Below are positions 1 through 12,269 of a stretch of 64,000 nt of DNA, piece after piece; positions within the stretch are counted from its first letter, which is position 1, and each line of letters opens with the position of its first letter. The stretch covers positions 1-64,000 of the forward strand of contig JAXGGA010003407.1 of the NCBI GenBank assembly GCA_038373865.1. The letters are read 5' to 3'. This DNA comes from Uloborus plumipes (taxonomy: Eukaryota > Arthropoda > Arachnida > Araneae > Uloboridae). The notes beneath the pieces are model-generated. The model did no database searches, was not told the origin of the DNA, and worked only from the letters and a program-made list of their open reading frames with translations. The position numbers and the translations under genes were made by a program.

Positions 1-279
1 AAATAATATTTCAACACAAGTTGCATTAGAAAATACACTGTTCCTACTTTATGAGCATTAATTTTCGAAACAAATTTCCAATTTACTAATTTTGCAACAG
101 GTAAGTCATCCTAACTATTTCACTCTTCCCACCATTTCCCCAATTTTCATTACCATTAACAAATGAAAGAAAATGTTACGATATGATACGTAAAACTAAT
201 GCAAAAGCTCCTGCAGTTATAGAAAAAAAAATCAAGTTTATTAAGCAGCTATGAGGCCGCTGAAAACCAATGGTGGCCA

Positions 280-575
280 CAGGGGGGATTATGAAGCAAG
301 TTGTTCCATCAAAATTTTGGGGACGGGGGGCTTTTTTAAAAGTAATTTATTTATTTATTTAAATTATTTATTAATTATTTTTTTTAATTTAAATTATTTA
401 AGGATTTTTTTCATGAAAATTATTCATTAATTTTTTTTTAATTAAATTACTTTTATTTCTTTATTATTATTTATTTGTTTATTTATTTATGTGCGCGTGT
501 GCTTGGATTGTCTGGAATAGAAAAAAAAGCGATTCTATTCTGCGCATAATTCGAACTTTTAAAAACTAATAATAT
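280..575 (+). repeat. Dispersed repeat, copy 1 (inverted copy near 26.5 kb)
   Basis: Two blocks match, in reverse orientation, the segment at 26440-26695: the block around 279-325 (GGATTATG..GCAAGTTG..CCATCAAAA) and the block around 507-575 (GTCTGGAATAG then GCGATTCTATTCT). Between them lies a low-complexity TTTA/AAAT tract. It is an old dispersed repeat of unknown class. Confidence 0.5.
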
Positions 576-726
576 AGAGAAAAATAATAGTTATATATTA
601 TGTCTAGGAGCTTTTAAAATATTGCTAAACGGTTGGCACTGCAAAACTGCAAACTGTGAAAATATTTTAGCATTTCACTTTGTCCCACATTCCCCTACTA
701 TTCTTAAAAACAAAATTTAATTTTAC

Positions 727-872
727 CTTATCTTCCCTCTGCAATGTTTCTGCAAAGAAATGGAATTTGATTTCGTATCGTTGGAAGGTCTCTTAAATGT
801 AACAGGTGCGCATTCTTCATTTGGGTTTTGAATTGAATGATCAGCAGAAATTTCTTCGCAGCTTTCTGAAGC
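727..872 (-). CDS. Ig-domain protein gene, exon 7 (last exon recognised)
   Basis: This is a 146-bp exon read on the minus strand. It is bounded by an acceptor (TTTCTTAG just above 872) and a donor (AAG|GTAAAA, GT at 726-725). It is open in phase 0 for 48 codons plus two bases, which matches the phase-0 end of the exon at 1286-1216. It encodes residues 531-578 of the model, a polar, Ser/Asn/Glu-rich segment with two Cys and no recognisable domain (begins ASESCEEIS, ends HCRGKI). It ends in phase 2, so at least one more exon must follow toward or beyond the left edge of the window. The call rests on splice sites, phase and an open frame; homology could not be tested. Confidence 0.6.
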
Positions 873-1215
873 CTAAGAAATATTTAAAAATATAAATATG
901 TTATGACTTTGCAAATAAGATAAATCATTTTTCATAGGTTAAAAAAAAGGGGGGGGGGACTTAGTCGGATTTCAAACTAAGCGAAGCCATACATATCTTT
1001 AAAAAAAACTGAGTTTAAAATAACTCTGCAAGACTTGTGTTTGATTTTATTTCACGGAGCATAAAAAAACATTTTTTAATTTCATTTTTTAAAAGGGAAC
1101 TAAAAACATTCAAAAACATAATTCCAATAATGTGCAGTTACAAAAGTTAAAATTGTAAAGACTGATTTCATAATTTCTGATAGTGTCAACACGAGGAAAA
1201 GTCTAGTTCACATAC

Positions 1216-1286
1216 CTGATCAACAGAAATAGTTGGCACATGAGAACAGCTGGACTCATTCGTCGAATCAGAAATTGGAATTGAAT
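1216..1286 (-). CDS. Ig-domain protein gene, exon 6
   Basis: This 71-bp minus-strand exon has an acceptor TATGTTTAG|AT and a strong donor GATCAG|GTATGTG. It enters in phase 1 (AT completes the C left by the 19273 exon, giving His507) and leaves in phase 0. Both junctions fit the neighbouring exons exactly. It encodes about 23 residues (SIPISDSTNESSCSH then VPTISVDQ), Ser-rich and probably disordered. A second frame is also open in this small exon, but only the phase-1 frame joins both neighbours. Confidence 0.6.
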
Positions 1287-3411
1287 CTAAACATACATAA
1301 AAGAAGGTAAATAATTAAACAATCAAAGATTAAAGATTAGGAGTGTATAATAAATTGAGGATATATAATCGTAAATGACATGCTGCATATTGTTTTAGAA
1401 GGATGTAAAATTTGATTGAACTAACCCAGTAATATACTGAAACGAAGGATTTATATCTTGACTTTCTGTTAAAATTTCTCCTAGTGTCAACGTATTTCAA
1501 TTATTTTACGATCTTCATGTACAATCACTTCTTATGCATCCTTTTTATGTATTGGTCTCATACATACCCCCCTTTGTGTAATGGTCTCATGCAGCTTAAA
1601 ACCTGGTAGCACTGCAAAGAAATAATAAAAGGCAATTCCACCATAAAGTCAACCGGATGATTAAATTTTCAAATTAATACTTTTAAACAAACAAGATATC
1701 ATTTTAAAGGTAAGAGTTGTATATTTTGAAATATTTGTCGAAAATTTGATAGCTTCAGTTTTAAATATGTTACAAGATGTTAAACTAAGGTCAAAATTTT
1801 GAGCAGTTCCAATCTATATTTGACGACTCTCAAAAAAGCTCTGTTCTTACCCGAAAATGCATACTAATATGAGGAATTGAGATGGTTAACTCTTTAAATA
1901 TACAATGCAAGGCACATAATGTTGAAAAGATGAGTAGAAATAAATTTAATTTTTATTTGTAAAAGAATTTCCATGGTGCACATTAACTGTTTTACGCCCG
2001 ACACCAAAATATGCAAATTTTCATGCTGAGCAAAGCTTAAATAATCATCAAAGCATCAAGAGAAATTAAAGTTTGAGAATAATTGATACTTAGAAGCACT
2101 AAGCTATATCTCAAGACTGAACTAAAATTAATAATACAATAAAAGTATTAATGCATGTAATGATACATGTAATGGCGAATTCAATCGTAGTTAATGAAAT
2201 ATTTTCAACTATTTCAGTTCATGTAAGATTTTTTTCAATCTCTACTCGTTCTTCTTGCCTCCTTCATCAAAAAAACTTGCTACTGAATACGTGGGATCAA
2301 AGTAATTTTCACATAACTATTCACTAAAAGGTTGGTTCATCAGCAAAATATCTTGTGTTTGTCTAAGCTCTGTGGATATAAGGATTCAGTCTCAAACTAA
2401 TCTTGAAACATCTGTGTTTCCTATTTATTAGATAACTAGATTAGTTTTGTTTTTCAAGGCCGTTGCAACTTGTTACGTTAGTAAAAGAAAATGACTCAAA
2501 AACAATACATTTGACTATTTTGCTCAAAAATCTTTAAATATATTAAAGTCTTAGTTAAAAAAATTATAAATTAAAAAACCCACAGCTATATTTAATCAAA
2601 ACTTAACTCCTCTTAAGATAGACAACGCACTATAGATATTGTTGACAAATGCCTCGAAATGGTGTAACATGGAAACTCCCAAGCTGCATTTAGAAACCAC
2701 TGTTATTGATAACAATCTGAATATAATATCATTCTTTGAGCAGCTGTATATTAACTGTCAGTCACCGGTCCGATAAGAATGGAAAGGTTTATGCAGGATT
2801 TATCTTCTTAATCTGTTGCTTTATTTTCAGCCATCTATCTAAATCTCTTTGTATAGCTGTATAAGAATCGAAATATTTTTGGCGGAGGAGGCAGAGAAGT
2901 GTATGGCTAAATAAACACAAATAGATAAGTGATCAAATAACTCTTTGCTAGGAAATATTGCGCATTTGTAACGTATAAAGGAACTAGAACAGAAGTTTTG
3001 AAACATCGCTAAATCTACTAAAAATTCGGTCCTGATTAATGAATAGTAAATATAAAAACCTAACAAATAATGAACTTTCGTTTGGGAAATTTTGCATTCT
3101 ATAGAGAAAACTTTTAAAAATTATAAGTTTTTTGCTTTTTGGTGTTTTGGGTTTAACGACCATCTCTCGATAACTTGATTTTACAAGTTCGAATTGTGTA
3201 AGATCAACAGGAAAGTAAATTTCCTACAGCCATAAAAAGCAACAGAACTACCTAAAAATATTCCTTGAAAAAGATTCAGCAGTATTTCAGCTACTTCTCA
3301 ACATAAGAATCACCAGAATCGTAATACTCATCATGAATTGGAAAAAATTTTTGCAGTCCAGTGTCAAGGAAGTTAACCGCCAGGACTGTCGGCTGTTCTT
3401 CGCCAGAGAAG
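1287..3411. other. Intron sequence, nothing recognised
   Basis: This is AT-rich sequence between exon 6 and the transposon nest. I saw no open frame of note, no splice-bounded candidate exon and no repeat ends. Confidence 0.4.
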
Positions 3412-6400
3412 ATGTGATGTAGTTGTGCGACATCGAAGGCAAAACATCATTGTTTCGAAATTAAGACATCGATGGTATTGATACATCGACCGAAAAACAT
3501 CGATGCTTTCAAACATCGATCTTTTTTTTATAAAAATTACTTACGGGTCATTCCATGTCATGTGATCCAACGTTTTTTACCTTACATTTTTGTATTTCTT
3601 TCAAATTTGGCTCATCAATTGTACCCCTTGAGGTAATCAAAAATCTCAGTTTTTAGATTTTTATCTCTATTATTTCTTCATTTATGAGACGTTGAACTTT
3701 GGAAAAACCCTCGTTTTTCCATGGATAAGGGAACGTAAAAGGGACCATAACTCGGCACCAAATATAGATAGAACGATTTGGTAAATGGCATTTTAAAGTA
3801 CGTTAGTTGCCGCTTAATCTGATATGCAACATGACTAATTTGATAAAAATTTTCTTTTTCAAAAAATGAAATTTAAATTTCAAATTTAAATTTCTCGAAA
3901 AACATATAATGAATTTTTTTCAAAAAATTTTCAAAAATTCTTGTGTATTTTATCTATGTTTGTACAAATTTTTAGATTGGGATCTCAATGGGATCATATT
4001 TTTTTGAATTTTTGAATAAAACTGTATAGGAAAAAAATGATATTTTTTAGATTCTATTTATTTAAATACTAAGTTATCTTGCTTGTGATGGTCTAAAAAG
4101 TAGTAAACAAGCATGAATATGTTTAAAGTGAGCTGGCATGAGCTTATAGAATTGTCAGGTTCACCCCCTCACCCCTTCCTCCCCGCACAACCACTCTTTT
4201 TTAATTCAAAACTGTTCAAAGTGTTAAAAAAAACTCTTTGATACAAAATGAATAGTAAACTCATTTAAAGTTGGTAAATGGGTTTCCTTATAACTAGACG
4301 AAGTATCCCCTCCTCCACCCAAATATACCATTAACGCTGTACTATTATGACATCTAACCTGGGGATTGAATTGACTATTATTTTTACTCTAGGTAAGTGA
4401 GCTAGCATTAACTTGTAAATTGGTCAGCTCCCCCTCCCTTCCTTCCCGACCCAACCATTTTCCCCCCAAACTGTTTCAAATGCTAAAAAAAAACCTTTTT
4501 GATACAAAATGAACAGTAAACTTATTTAAAGTTGGTAAATGGGTTTCCTTATAACAAGGCAAAGTAAAACCCTTCCCCCACACAAATATACCATTAACGC
4601 TACACTAATATGACGTCTCACCTGGGGATTGATTTGAGGATTATTTTCCCCCTAGGTATATATTGTTTTTCAGACGAAGTGTTTCTTTTTTCAATCCGAC
4701 CTTCACAAAGTGTACTTCCATTCAATATCTGAATTTAAACTTATGATTCATTTCATCCCCTCCCCCAGCACCAATCTTCAATTTTGGAGGAAGAAAAGAA
4801 ACGGTTCGCCCCAAGATCATAGCAAACAGCAAAATAGCACTGTTTCCCCTTGTTCTCATAATGTTTTCCCATTATTTTCACACAAAACTGAAAAGAAATC
4901 AAAGTATCAGGTTATATGTCAGTCCCCATCACTGCCTTTCCTTTCTCTTATTGGACAAAGCTCATGAGCTAATAGGAAAGAGTAACAAACAGAACAAACT
5001 GAAACACTACCAGACATCAGTAGAGACTAAGGCTTTGAAATGGGGTTAGGCGGGATGATAAAAAAATAAAAGTTTGGAGCGGGAAGGCAGGAAAAGGGGA
5101 GGAGCAATCTGTACAGAAGTTAAACAACATGAGAGGTTATGATCAAAAAAGCAGTGTTTGTTTAATATATGTATATAGATATATCTTGCTGCATTACTTT
5201 CCTTTACAACAAAATGAAAAAGAACACAAACAATTAAAAAAATTAAATAACAGCTGCACACTAGATAATGTGGGAAGATAGTTATGGGGACACAGACATA
5301 TGATCTGATATTTTGATTTATTTTCAGTTTTGTGCGAAAAGAATAGAAAAAACAATGAGAACAAGGAGAAACAGTGCTATTTTGCTGTTTGCTATGATCT
5401 TGGGCGACCCATTTATTTCCTCCCTTCAAAATTGAAGATTGGTGCTGGGGTAGGAGATGAAATGAATCATAAAGTTAAATTTCAGATATTGAATGGAAGT
5501 ACACTTTGAAGTTCGGATCGAAAAAAAACACTTCGTCTGAAAAACAATATATATACCTAGGGTGAAAATAATCCTCAAGCCAATCCCGAGGTTGGACGTC
5601 ATATTAGTATAGGGCAATTCCATCGTTACAGACGTAACAATCGCAGACTTTGAACACAAATAATTCTGGTTTGGGCTGATGAAAGTCTTCAATTTTTTTT
5701 CCTGTAGTGTAACTTGATGATGTTTATGCTACATTAAATTTGCGTGCAGATTGCTTAATTACAAAATAATACAGAAATTAAAAACTGCCTGTTACAGACG
5801 TAATTCACAAAACAGCAAAAACTCGACTATGTCATACAACTTACAATATTCCTCTGAATTATACGGAAATTTTAAACTTTTTCTTTTTTTAATACGTGTT
5901 CCAGAGACTTCAAGCTTTCTGAAACCATAAAGATTGTGTGGATTTTGACTGCCGAATTTGTGAAAAAAATTCATAAACTTGTTACGGACGAAACAAAGTG
6001 GTGTTACAGACGGAAAGCAGGAATAAACAAAGACTTTTGTGCTAAAACAATACAGTAGCATTAATTAACACATTATTTGAATATTTTAAGTTATACTGTA
6101 ACAGTTTTAGAAAAGTTGGGTAAGTCTGGGGTAGTTGAGAGCATATGCCGATATGTCAATATGTAACAATAAATTAATGCATCTTAAGACAATTAAGACA
6201 AATAAATTTCAATTACATGCCGACATAATTAAAAATTTCAAAATCAGAATACCAGAAACTTTAGAACTCGTACCATATTATGCTATAAGGGCGATTCTCT
6301 GTAAACTGGTAATTAGCTGTCCGGACTGAGTATTTTAAAAATAATAAAGTGTAATAAAGTAATTATCGCACTTAATACAAGTAAAGCATTTATACTTTGT

Positions 6401-6434
6401 GGCCCAATTGTATTTGGAGTGATAACAATTTAAT

Positions 6435-6744
6435 CAACAAGAGCGATCGCCCAGGAGGCTGTCTAGCAATCAATTTCAACAGGCAGTACCAAACAGCCAT
6501 CTCAAGACTCCGCAGTGGACACACCAAGTCCCTCAGGTACTCCACTGGAGTTACAGAATATGATTTGTGTAAAAATTGCTTCACTGGGCAGGCTTCTCCA
6601 GACCACATTTTATCTTGCCTGGGTCTGTCCACGGAAGACTTAAGAGATAGACCGGGTCTTGTCATTGACTTTTTGAAGGTGAATGATTTGTTGGACTTGA
6701 TCTAGCTCTGCTAGATCCCGGGGATTTGAAAGAAGAAGAAGAAG
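6435..6744 (+). mobile_element. 5'-truncated non-LTR retrotransposon (LINE) with 3' tail
   Basis: The insertion is flanked by a 10-bp duplication ACAATTTAAT (6425-6434 and 6745-6754) and ends in an AAGAAGAAGAAGA tail, both typical of target-primed reverse transcription. It holds only the last part of an ORF2-like protein and a short 3' UTR. It is the innermost level of the nest and so one of its youngest insertions. Confidence 0.85.
6439..6705 (+). pseudogene. LINE ORF2 C-terminal fragment
   Basis: An open frame of about 88 codons ends at TAG 6703-6705. It reads YQTAISRLRSGHTKSLRY, then a Cys/His cluster (CKNC ... SPDHILSCLGL), and closes FLKVNDLLDLI. The Cys-X2-Cys ... His-X4-Cys pattern with a DL(L/M)DLI terminus matches the tail downstream of the RNase H domain in arthropod Jockey/I/R1-like ORF2 proteins. 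The reverse-transcriptase and endonuclease domains are absent (5' truncation). The family assignment is from memory of the motif and could not be searched. Confidence 0.65.
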
Positions 6745-7633
6745 ACAATTTAATTTTTTTTTCTAGAAATTATCTAAGTGACAAAAACACAGTCCCCTGG
6801 CTGTCCCAATCTCATAGTCTAAATGAAAAAGATAGTATTTCAAAAAACCTATTAACACTACATAAATTTGGCAATTAATATCTAAAAATAGAATAATGAA
6901 GCTATATTTTTCTTATGAAATAAGGTATAATTACGTATTTCTAAAACTTAAAATTGTCATGTAAATTCTGAACGGAATTTTTTCAAACAGTCCCCTGCAA
7001 CAACTTAAAAGCTGCAATACGAAAAATCTATAACTTTTGCAAATTGTTTTTGGCGTGAAGTTTAAAGTAATTAGTGTGAATTTGCCGAAATCGCCCAGAA
7101 CGGTGTTGAAAGGCTACTTTGCTTAGTTTGAGAGCCACATTTGTGAATAAAGTATGCATCAGGGTCGTTGCGAAAACAGTCCTCTGGGAAGTGATTTTAT
7201 TAATGTCCATTAGTTTAATTATGAAACATATTAGTTATTATGTCTACGATTTGTGCCTAAATTTATAGATAGTCTCGTAACTTATTAACTTCCAATAGTT
7301 TTGCAGATATTACGCAACAAAGGGCAAAAACACAATCACCTGGCACAGTCGACTGCCTAGTTATACTAGGCGGGGGACTTACCCCCTATCATGATTTATC
7401 AGAAAAACACAAACTTCAATTGGCCTCTTTCAAACCAAAGTAATAGATTCATTTTCTGCGCAATAGTATTATAATTATATGAACATTTCAAAAAACAGTG
7501 CCCGGACAGATTTCGTGTGAAAAATGACGAGTTTACAGAGAATTGCCCATATACATGTATTGCTCATCCTGTGCTTTTTACCTATTTAATTGGAAATTTA
7601 CTTTTGCTACGGACGTAACATATTATTTTAGAG

Positions 7634-9397
7634 CAGTGGTGGCCAACCCGCGGCACGCGTGCCATAATGTGGCACGGCAGACCAGTAACAGTGGCACGCG
7701 AAGACTTTTTGAAAAAAATCCAAAATTGAGGAAAAAGTTTCGATCTCAAAAATATTGATAAAAACAAAAACCCTTAAACTGATAAATATAATGACAACAA
7801 CATTGCAAAGTACTTAGCGTTAGCTTCGGACACTCAACGAAATCTGTGACACTACAGACAATGCTTTGTAAAGAATATTTATCCTTAACACGAATGAAAC
7901 TTTCGATGCTGCAGAATGGATTCTTGATCGGCAATAGTTTCAGATACGAGTGGGTGATGAAATTAAAAAAAAAAAGTTAACTATGCAAGTAAAATTAAGA
8001 AACCAGATTGGACAAAATTCGGTTTGGTTGCAGAAATGAAGACCCTTAAATTGTTTTTGTTACATTACTTAAAAAACTTGGGAAAAAAACTTCAAACGTG
8101 TCATCGAATTATCTATCCCAAGTTCCTTGCCAAGAAATGAGACTCTTTCTCTGTTGATGGCCATGTAGCTTTCACTGTATTAACTACGAATTAGAGCACT
8201 GAATGTTTTGTGAACTTTTCTCAGGAGAAAGAGGAGAGCATGGCAAGTTACTCCTTCATTAAAAAAAGCAATAGTTATCCAAAAGAAAAATAGTCATAAG
8301 ATTTTAGAATTTTAAGGAGTGTATTTTTAAAATATCTGGAAGGAAAGCAATGAGGACTTGCTACTTAGAAATGGAGAATAGCAAATTAATTTAGCTATGT
8401 CATCTCTTAATATCCTGCGTTTAAGTAATTTAAAAGTAATATTGTACAAAAGAAAAGTTTCCTAAACCAGTAGAGGCCATCTACATTCTTTTATGATGAA
8501 ACTTCAGTTTCTTTCTCTCTAATTTGGAGAAAAAAGAATAAAACATTAAAAAGTAATACTGAAAGTATCAACCGAAATTTAATAATGTTCCAATGAAAAA
8601 TGGAGAAAATTTTACACCGATTTTAAGTATTCATTTAGTGTTAGGTTTGATGATTTTCAGGATCATAAAAAAATGCTGATCTTTTCAAATTCTTTGATTA
8701 CCAATGCAAAAGGTCAGTAATTCCGATTTGGATTTCAGAAGGGTAACAAGTAGTGTCTTGCAGAGAAATAAACAAATATAAGAGCTTACTTCAACAGAAA
8801 GTCACCCATGTAGTACAGAAATTTGAAAATTTGTAACAACAAATTTTTTTTCACATTTACACACCTTAACCGTCTGATGCTGTTGTAGATTTGGTAAAAA
8901 ATATGCTTCTAAACAAATATATTTTGTTATGAATTCAGAAAAATCGAAATACCGTTTAATAATAATTTATAGTACTTAAAACACTTTGACTTCTTAAGAT
9001 TCTCAAGAAGAAATCCTAAAATTAAAGATTTAGTAAAAAAGATACAGACTCATGAACCACATTAAGTACAGACTGTTTAATTTTTAGAGTAGAATGTTTG
9101 ATGTTATTTGTTTCTATTTTAAGTATAAGCCTACTGACAGCACCTATAAAAGTGTTTACTGTTTACTAACGATAACTCTTAAGTTCGACCTTGGTTTATC
9201 TTTATTATCATTTAGATTTAAATTACTCATATTTATGAGAAAAAATATTTCATTTGAGTAAGAATTACATAGTCAGCCAACATAAACTATTTTTAACTTT
9301 TTAAAAAAAATCAGTTTGTTGGAAAAATACATTGTGGCACGCTGAGTTTTTTCTCTCCAGATAGTGGCACTCTCCCTAAAAAGGTTGGCCACCCCTG
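7634..9397 (+). mobile_element. hAT transposon with decayed transposase
   Basis: The ends are CAGTGGTGGCCAACCCG on the left and GGTTGGCCACCCCTG on the right, flanked by the 8-bp duplication TTTTAGAG (7626-7633 and 9398-9405). The sister copy of the host element at 22828 lacks it. A degraded plus-strand transposase C-terminus remains inside, so this is probably a dead autonomous element of about 1.76 kb. Confidence 0.9.
8600..9065 (+). pseudogene. Decayed hAT transposase C-terminal region
   Basis: Short conserved-looking stretches occur in plus-strand frames, separated by stops and shifts. One near 8612 reads FYTDFKYSFSVRFDDFQDHK. One near 9003-9064 reads SRRNPKIKDLVKKIQTHEPH and ends at a TAA. 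They resemble the region after the RNase-H-like core, and the very C-terminus, of hAT transposases of the ZBED5/GTF2IRD2-related type. The dimerisation and catalytic parts could not be traced. The placement inside a typical hAT TIR/TSD structure supports the call. Confidence 0.5.
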
Positions 9398-10849
9398 TTT
9401 TAGAGCCATTTGTTATGTCCGAAATGTTACGTCTGTAACAGCATTAATTTAAGAACTAAATCAGTTGCAATATTTTTAACTATGGTAGGCAATTACTCTA
9501 AGAATTTGCAAAAAGGACCATTAAGGGTTTTTTTTAATTTTGATTTTTTAGGACGTAATGACAACTTTTGCTTCTTTAATGTTACAGACGTAACATCAAA
9601 CTTCTTTTTTTCAAACTTCAATTACACCATTTAGATCAATTCAAAAGAAATTAATGAATGCATATTATTATAGTACCGTCTTAGTAGTTAAAATTGTGCT
9701 ACAGGTAGTTATTTTTGTTTTTATTTTTCGATAAGAAATATGCATTTGAAAATGTGTTCTTTTTTCTGATTTTTACAAGTTCGTGAATATCGTACTTCCA
9801 ACTAAGAAAACAAGTATTATTCTAACTCTCACCAAAAAAACCAATGCAGGATTCTTAAAATATACATCTTAAGCTTTAAAATGATGTATAACATAGCAAC
9901 ATAACTTCAATATGAATTTTTGACCAATTGGTTTCACTTTTCATGGAATGGCCCTATAGTGTGAATGGTATATTTGGGTGGGGAGGGGATACTTCGTCTT
10001 GTTATAAGGAAACCCATTTACCAACTTTAAATAAGTTTACTATTCATTTTGTATCAAAATTTAAAAAAAAAAAACATTTTGAACAGTTTTGAAAAAAACA
10101 GAGTGGTTGAGCAGGGGAGGGAGGGAGGGATGAACCTGACAAATCTATAAGCTCATGCCAGCTCCCTTTCAACATATTCATGTTCATTTACTACTTTTTA
10201 GACCATCACAAGCCAGACAACTTAGTATTTAAATAAATAGAATCTAAAAAATATCATTTTTTTCCTATACAGTTTTATTCAAAAACTCAAAAAAATATGA
10301 TCCCATTGCGATCCCAATCTAAAAATTGGTACAAACATAGATAAAACACACAAGAATTTTTGAAAATTTTTTGAAAAAATTCATTATATGTTTTTCGAGA
10401 AATTTAAATTTGAAATTTAAATTTCATTTTTTGAAAAAGAAAATTTTTATCAAATTAGTCATGTTGCATATGAGACTAAGCGGCAACTAACGTACTTTAA
10501 AATTCCATTTACCAAATCGTTCTATCTATATTTGGTGCCGAGTTATGGTCCCTTTTACGTTCCCTTATCCATGGAAAAACGAGAGTTTTTCCAAAGTTCA
10601 ACGTCTCATAAATGAAGAAATAATAGAGATAAAAATCTAAAAACAGAGACTTTTGATTACCTCAAGGAGTACAATTGATGAGCCAAATTTGAAAGAAATA
10701 CAAAAATGTAAGGTAAAATTTTTCTCAGATTTTGGATCACTAGACGTGGAATGACCCTTACACATTTAAATGTACAGTAGTACAGTAACTCCCCAATACA
10801 TTGCGCCTCTTTATATCACTCAATTAGATTTATATTTTGTCTCCTGAAA

Positions 10850-11600
10850 AACATCAACCGTATGATATCGATGTCAATTATAGAAAACTTTTTTAGTGAG
10901 ATAGATACTGCAACTGTTGATTAACCGTACAACTTTTATTTATTGCATATTTTTATGAAACTTTTTGTTGAAATGTAAAACACCGTTATCGAAAAAAATT
11001 TCTAAAGCAAAACAAAAATAACGATGTTTAAAAATCGTTGACCGTAAATCATCGGTAGTAATTTAAAAAAAAACTATTTCAATACGATAGATATTGCAAT
11101 TGTTAAAGATGAATTTTTTTATTTCATATTTTTATTGCTTTTTGCCGAAGTGTAAAACAGACATCGAAAGAAATAAGAAAAAAAAACATCGAACGCGAAA
11201 CAGTGATCATTAAAAGACATCAACCTTAAAACATCGATGGTTACTATCAAAAACTTCTTTTGAGATTGATAGTGTAACGGCTGATTAACAATATAACTTT
11301 TGGCAGCATATCTTGATTTTTTTTTTTTTTTTTTTTGCTGAAATATAAAACATTCACATAAAGAATAATAATGAAATAAATAAAATTTTAAAAATAATGA
11401 CGATAGCAAATTAGAAATGTTTTAGAAACATCAAGAGCAAAACATCGATAATAATCATCGAAAATGTTTTCTAATGAGATTAATACTGAAACTTTTGATT
11501 AAAGATGAAAAATTCTTAATACGTCTGCATATCTCATATTTTTATCAAGCTCTTTTTGCAGGATTATAAAACATCGACATCGAAAAAACATCGAACCCAA
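10850..11600 (+). repeat. Degenerate ~185-210 bp tandem repeats inside the outer hAT MITE
   Basis: Four units each begin with a CATCAACC / CATCGATG-like motif, continue through GAGATAGATACTGNAAC and a GATTAA segment, and end with a TTTCATATTTTTAT block and a TGNAAAACA block. Starts are near 10850, 11035, 11218 and 11428. The units have diverged considerably, so the array is old. Confidence 0.6.
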
Positions 11601-11865
11601 AACATCGATGTTGGGAAAACATCGACCCTAAAACATCGATGGTAAAGACAACGATGTTTTAACAAAAACATCGATGTTTCCAAAACATCGACATCGATGT
11701 CGCAGCCCTAATGTGATGTACCACAGGGTTTCTTCAGGTAGAGAGTAAAGATGCAAGAGACTAAGATCGAGAATACAAGGTGGATAGTTGTACAAATTCC
11801 TTCAAAATATCTGCAGTTTTTTTCTATGAGAGTTTGCCATATACAGTTTGAAAACTAATACGCTG

Positions 11866-12197
11866 CATTGCAAAAAATGAACCGTTGTTTTTAGAATATA
11901 ATACTGGCAGCCGAGGCTCCAATTTAAAATTGTAAAATGCACAGTAATAAACTGTAAAACTAGCAATTTTACAGTTTATTGCCGTAAAATTTAGCAATAT
12001 TATACTGTAAAAACAACAGTATAATACTGGCAGTCGTGGTTCCAGATTAAAACTAAAATTCACGGTAATAAAGTGTAAAATTGCTAATTTTACAGTTTAG
12101 TACTGTAAAATTCGTTATTTTACAGTACTAAACTATAATTACTAAATAAATTAGCTATATTATACTGCAAAAACAACATTCATTTTTTAGAGTGTGG
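11866..12197. mobile_element. Mariner-like MITE (TTTACAGTTTATTACTGTAAA family), copy 1
   Basis: This is one of five MITE copies in the window. It is composed of alternating ACAGTTTA / TAAACTGTAAAAT blocks with GGCAGCCG-like segments and ends related to CACTGCAAAAAATGAA. The left end is TGCATTGCAAAAAATGAAC and the right end CATTTTTTAGAGTG. The better preserved copy at 58675 is flanked by TA. RNA from these repeats could fold extensively. Noncoding. Confidence 0.7.
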
Positions 12198-12269
12198 CTC
12201 CGTTTCGTTGCGGAAGACTTCTATAATATAGCCCGGTCAAAATAGACATTCGAGTTCGGAAAAATTCGC

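Larger units (their letters stand above)
6289..7548. mobile_element. TIR element nested inside the 5612 element
   Basis: The ends are GGGCGATTCTCTGTAAACTG on the left and GTTTACAGAGAATTGCCC on the right. The flanks are ATAA and ATAT, a 4-bp duplication with one change. The empty site is seen in the sister copy near 22752-22760 (GCTATATACATG). The interior is noncoding AT-rich sequence apart from the LINE fragment inserted at 6435. Confidence 0.8.
5612..9954. mobile_element. TIR element with GTTACAGACGTAAC motifs, copy 1
   Basis: It begins GGGCAATTCCATCG and ends CATGGAATGGCCC, flanked by TATA at 5608-5611 and 9955-9958. Removing it restores the right arm of the fold-back element, including continuity with the left arm around the insertion point. 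It carries many copies of the near-palindrome GTTACAGACGTAAC or its variants (for example near 5624, 5794, 7611, 9427 and 9581). The second copy at 21740-23380 lacks the insertions found here and so shows their boundaries. It has no transposase frame; a nonautonomous element is likely. Confidence 0.85.
3545..10757. mobile_element. Long-inverted-repeat (fold-back) DNA transposon
   Basis: The left arm begins GGGTCATTCCATGTCA and the right end is its inverse (ACGTGGAATGACCC at 10744-10757). The element is flanked by TTAC at 3541-3544 and 10758-10761. The arms stay alignable for well over 1 kb: left 3545 to about 4950, right about 5255-5607 continuing at 9959-10757 after a later insertion. The left arm also carries an internal duplication, with units near 4120-4340 and 4395-4610 sharing the GGTAAATGGGTTTCCTTATAA segment. 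No transposase is present. The 4-bp duplication and GGG-start ends resemble those of two elements nested inside it, which suggests one superfamily. Confidence 0.8.
3420..11710. mobile_element. Outer hAT-type MITE, host of the nested transposons
   Basis: The ends are TAGTTGTGCGACATCG on the left and CGATGTCGCAGCCCTA on the right, imperfect inverted repeats flanked by the 8-bp duplication ATGTGATG (3412-3419 and 11711-11718). An 8-bp duplication fits the hAT superfamily. Without its insertions the element is only about 1.1 kb: 3420-3544 plus 10762-11710. Both ends are crowded with ACATCGATG motifs. The right part consists of about four degenerate tandem units starting near 10850, 11035, 11218 and 11428. 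It has no coding capacity. Confidence 0.8.

Noticed and set aside
5046..5692. Two minus-strand open frames of 88-127 codons
   Set aside because: They lie in the loop and arm of the fold-back element; the pairing arm reads differently and no protein family is evident.
10850..11600. Regularly spaced repeats considered as a CRISPR array
   Set aside because: Units are long, degenerate and lie inside a hAT MITE in a eukaryotic genome; there are no short conserved repeats with unique spacers.
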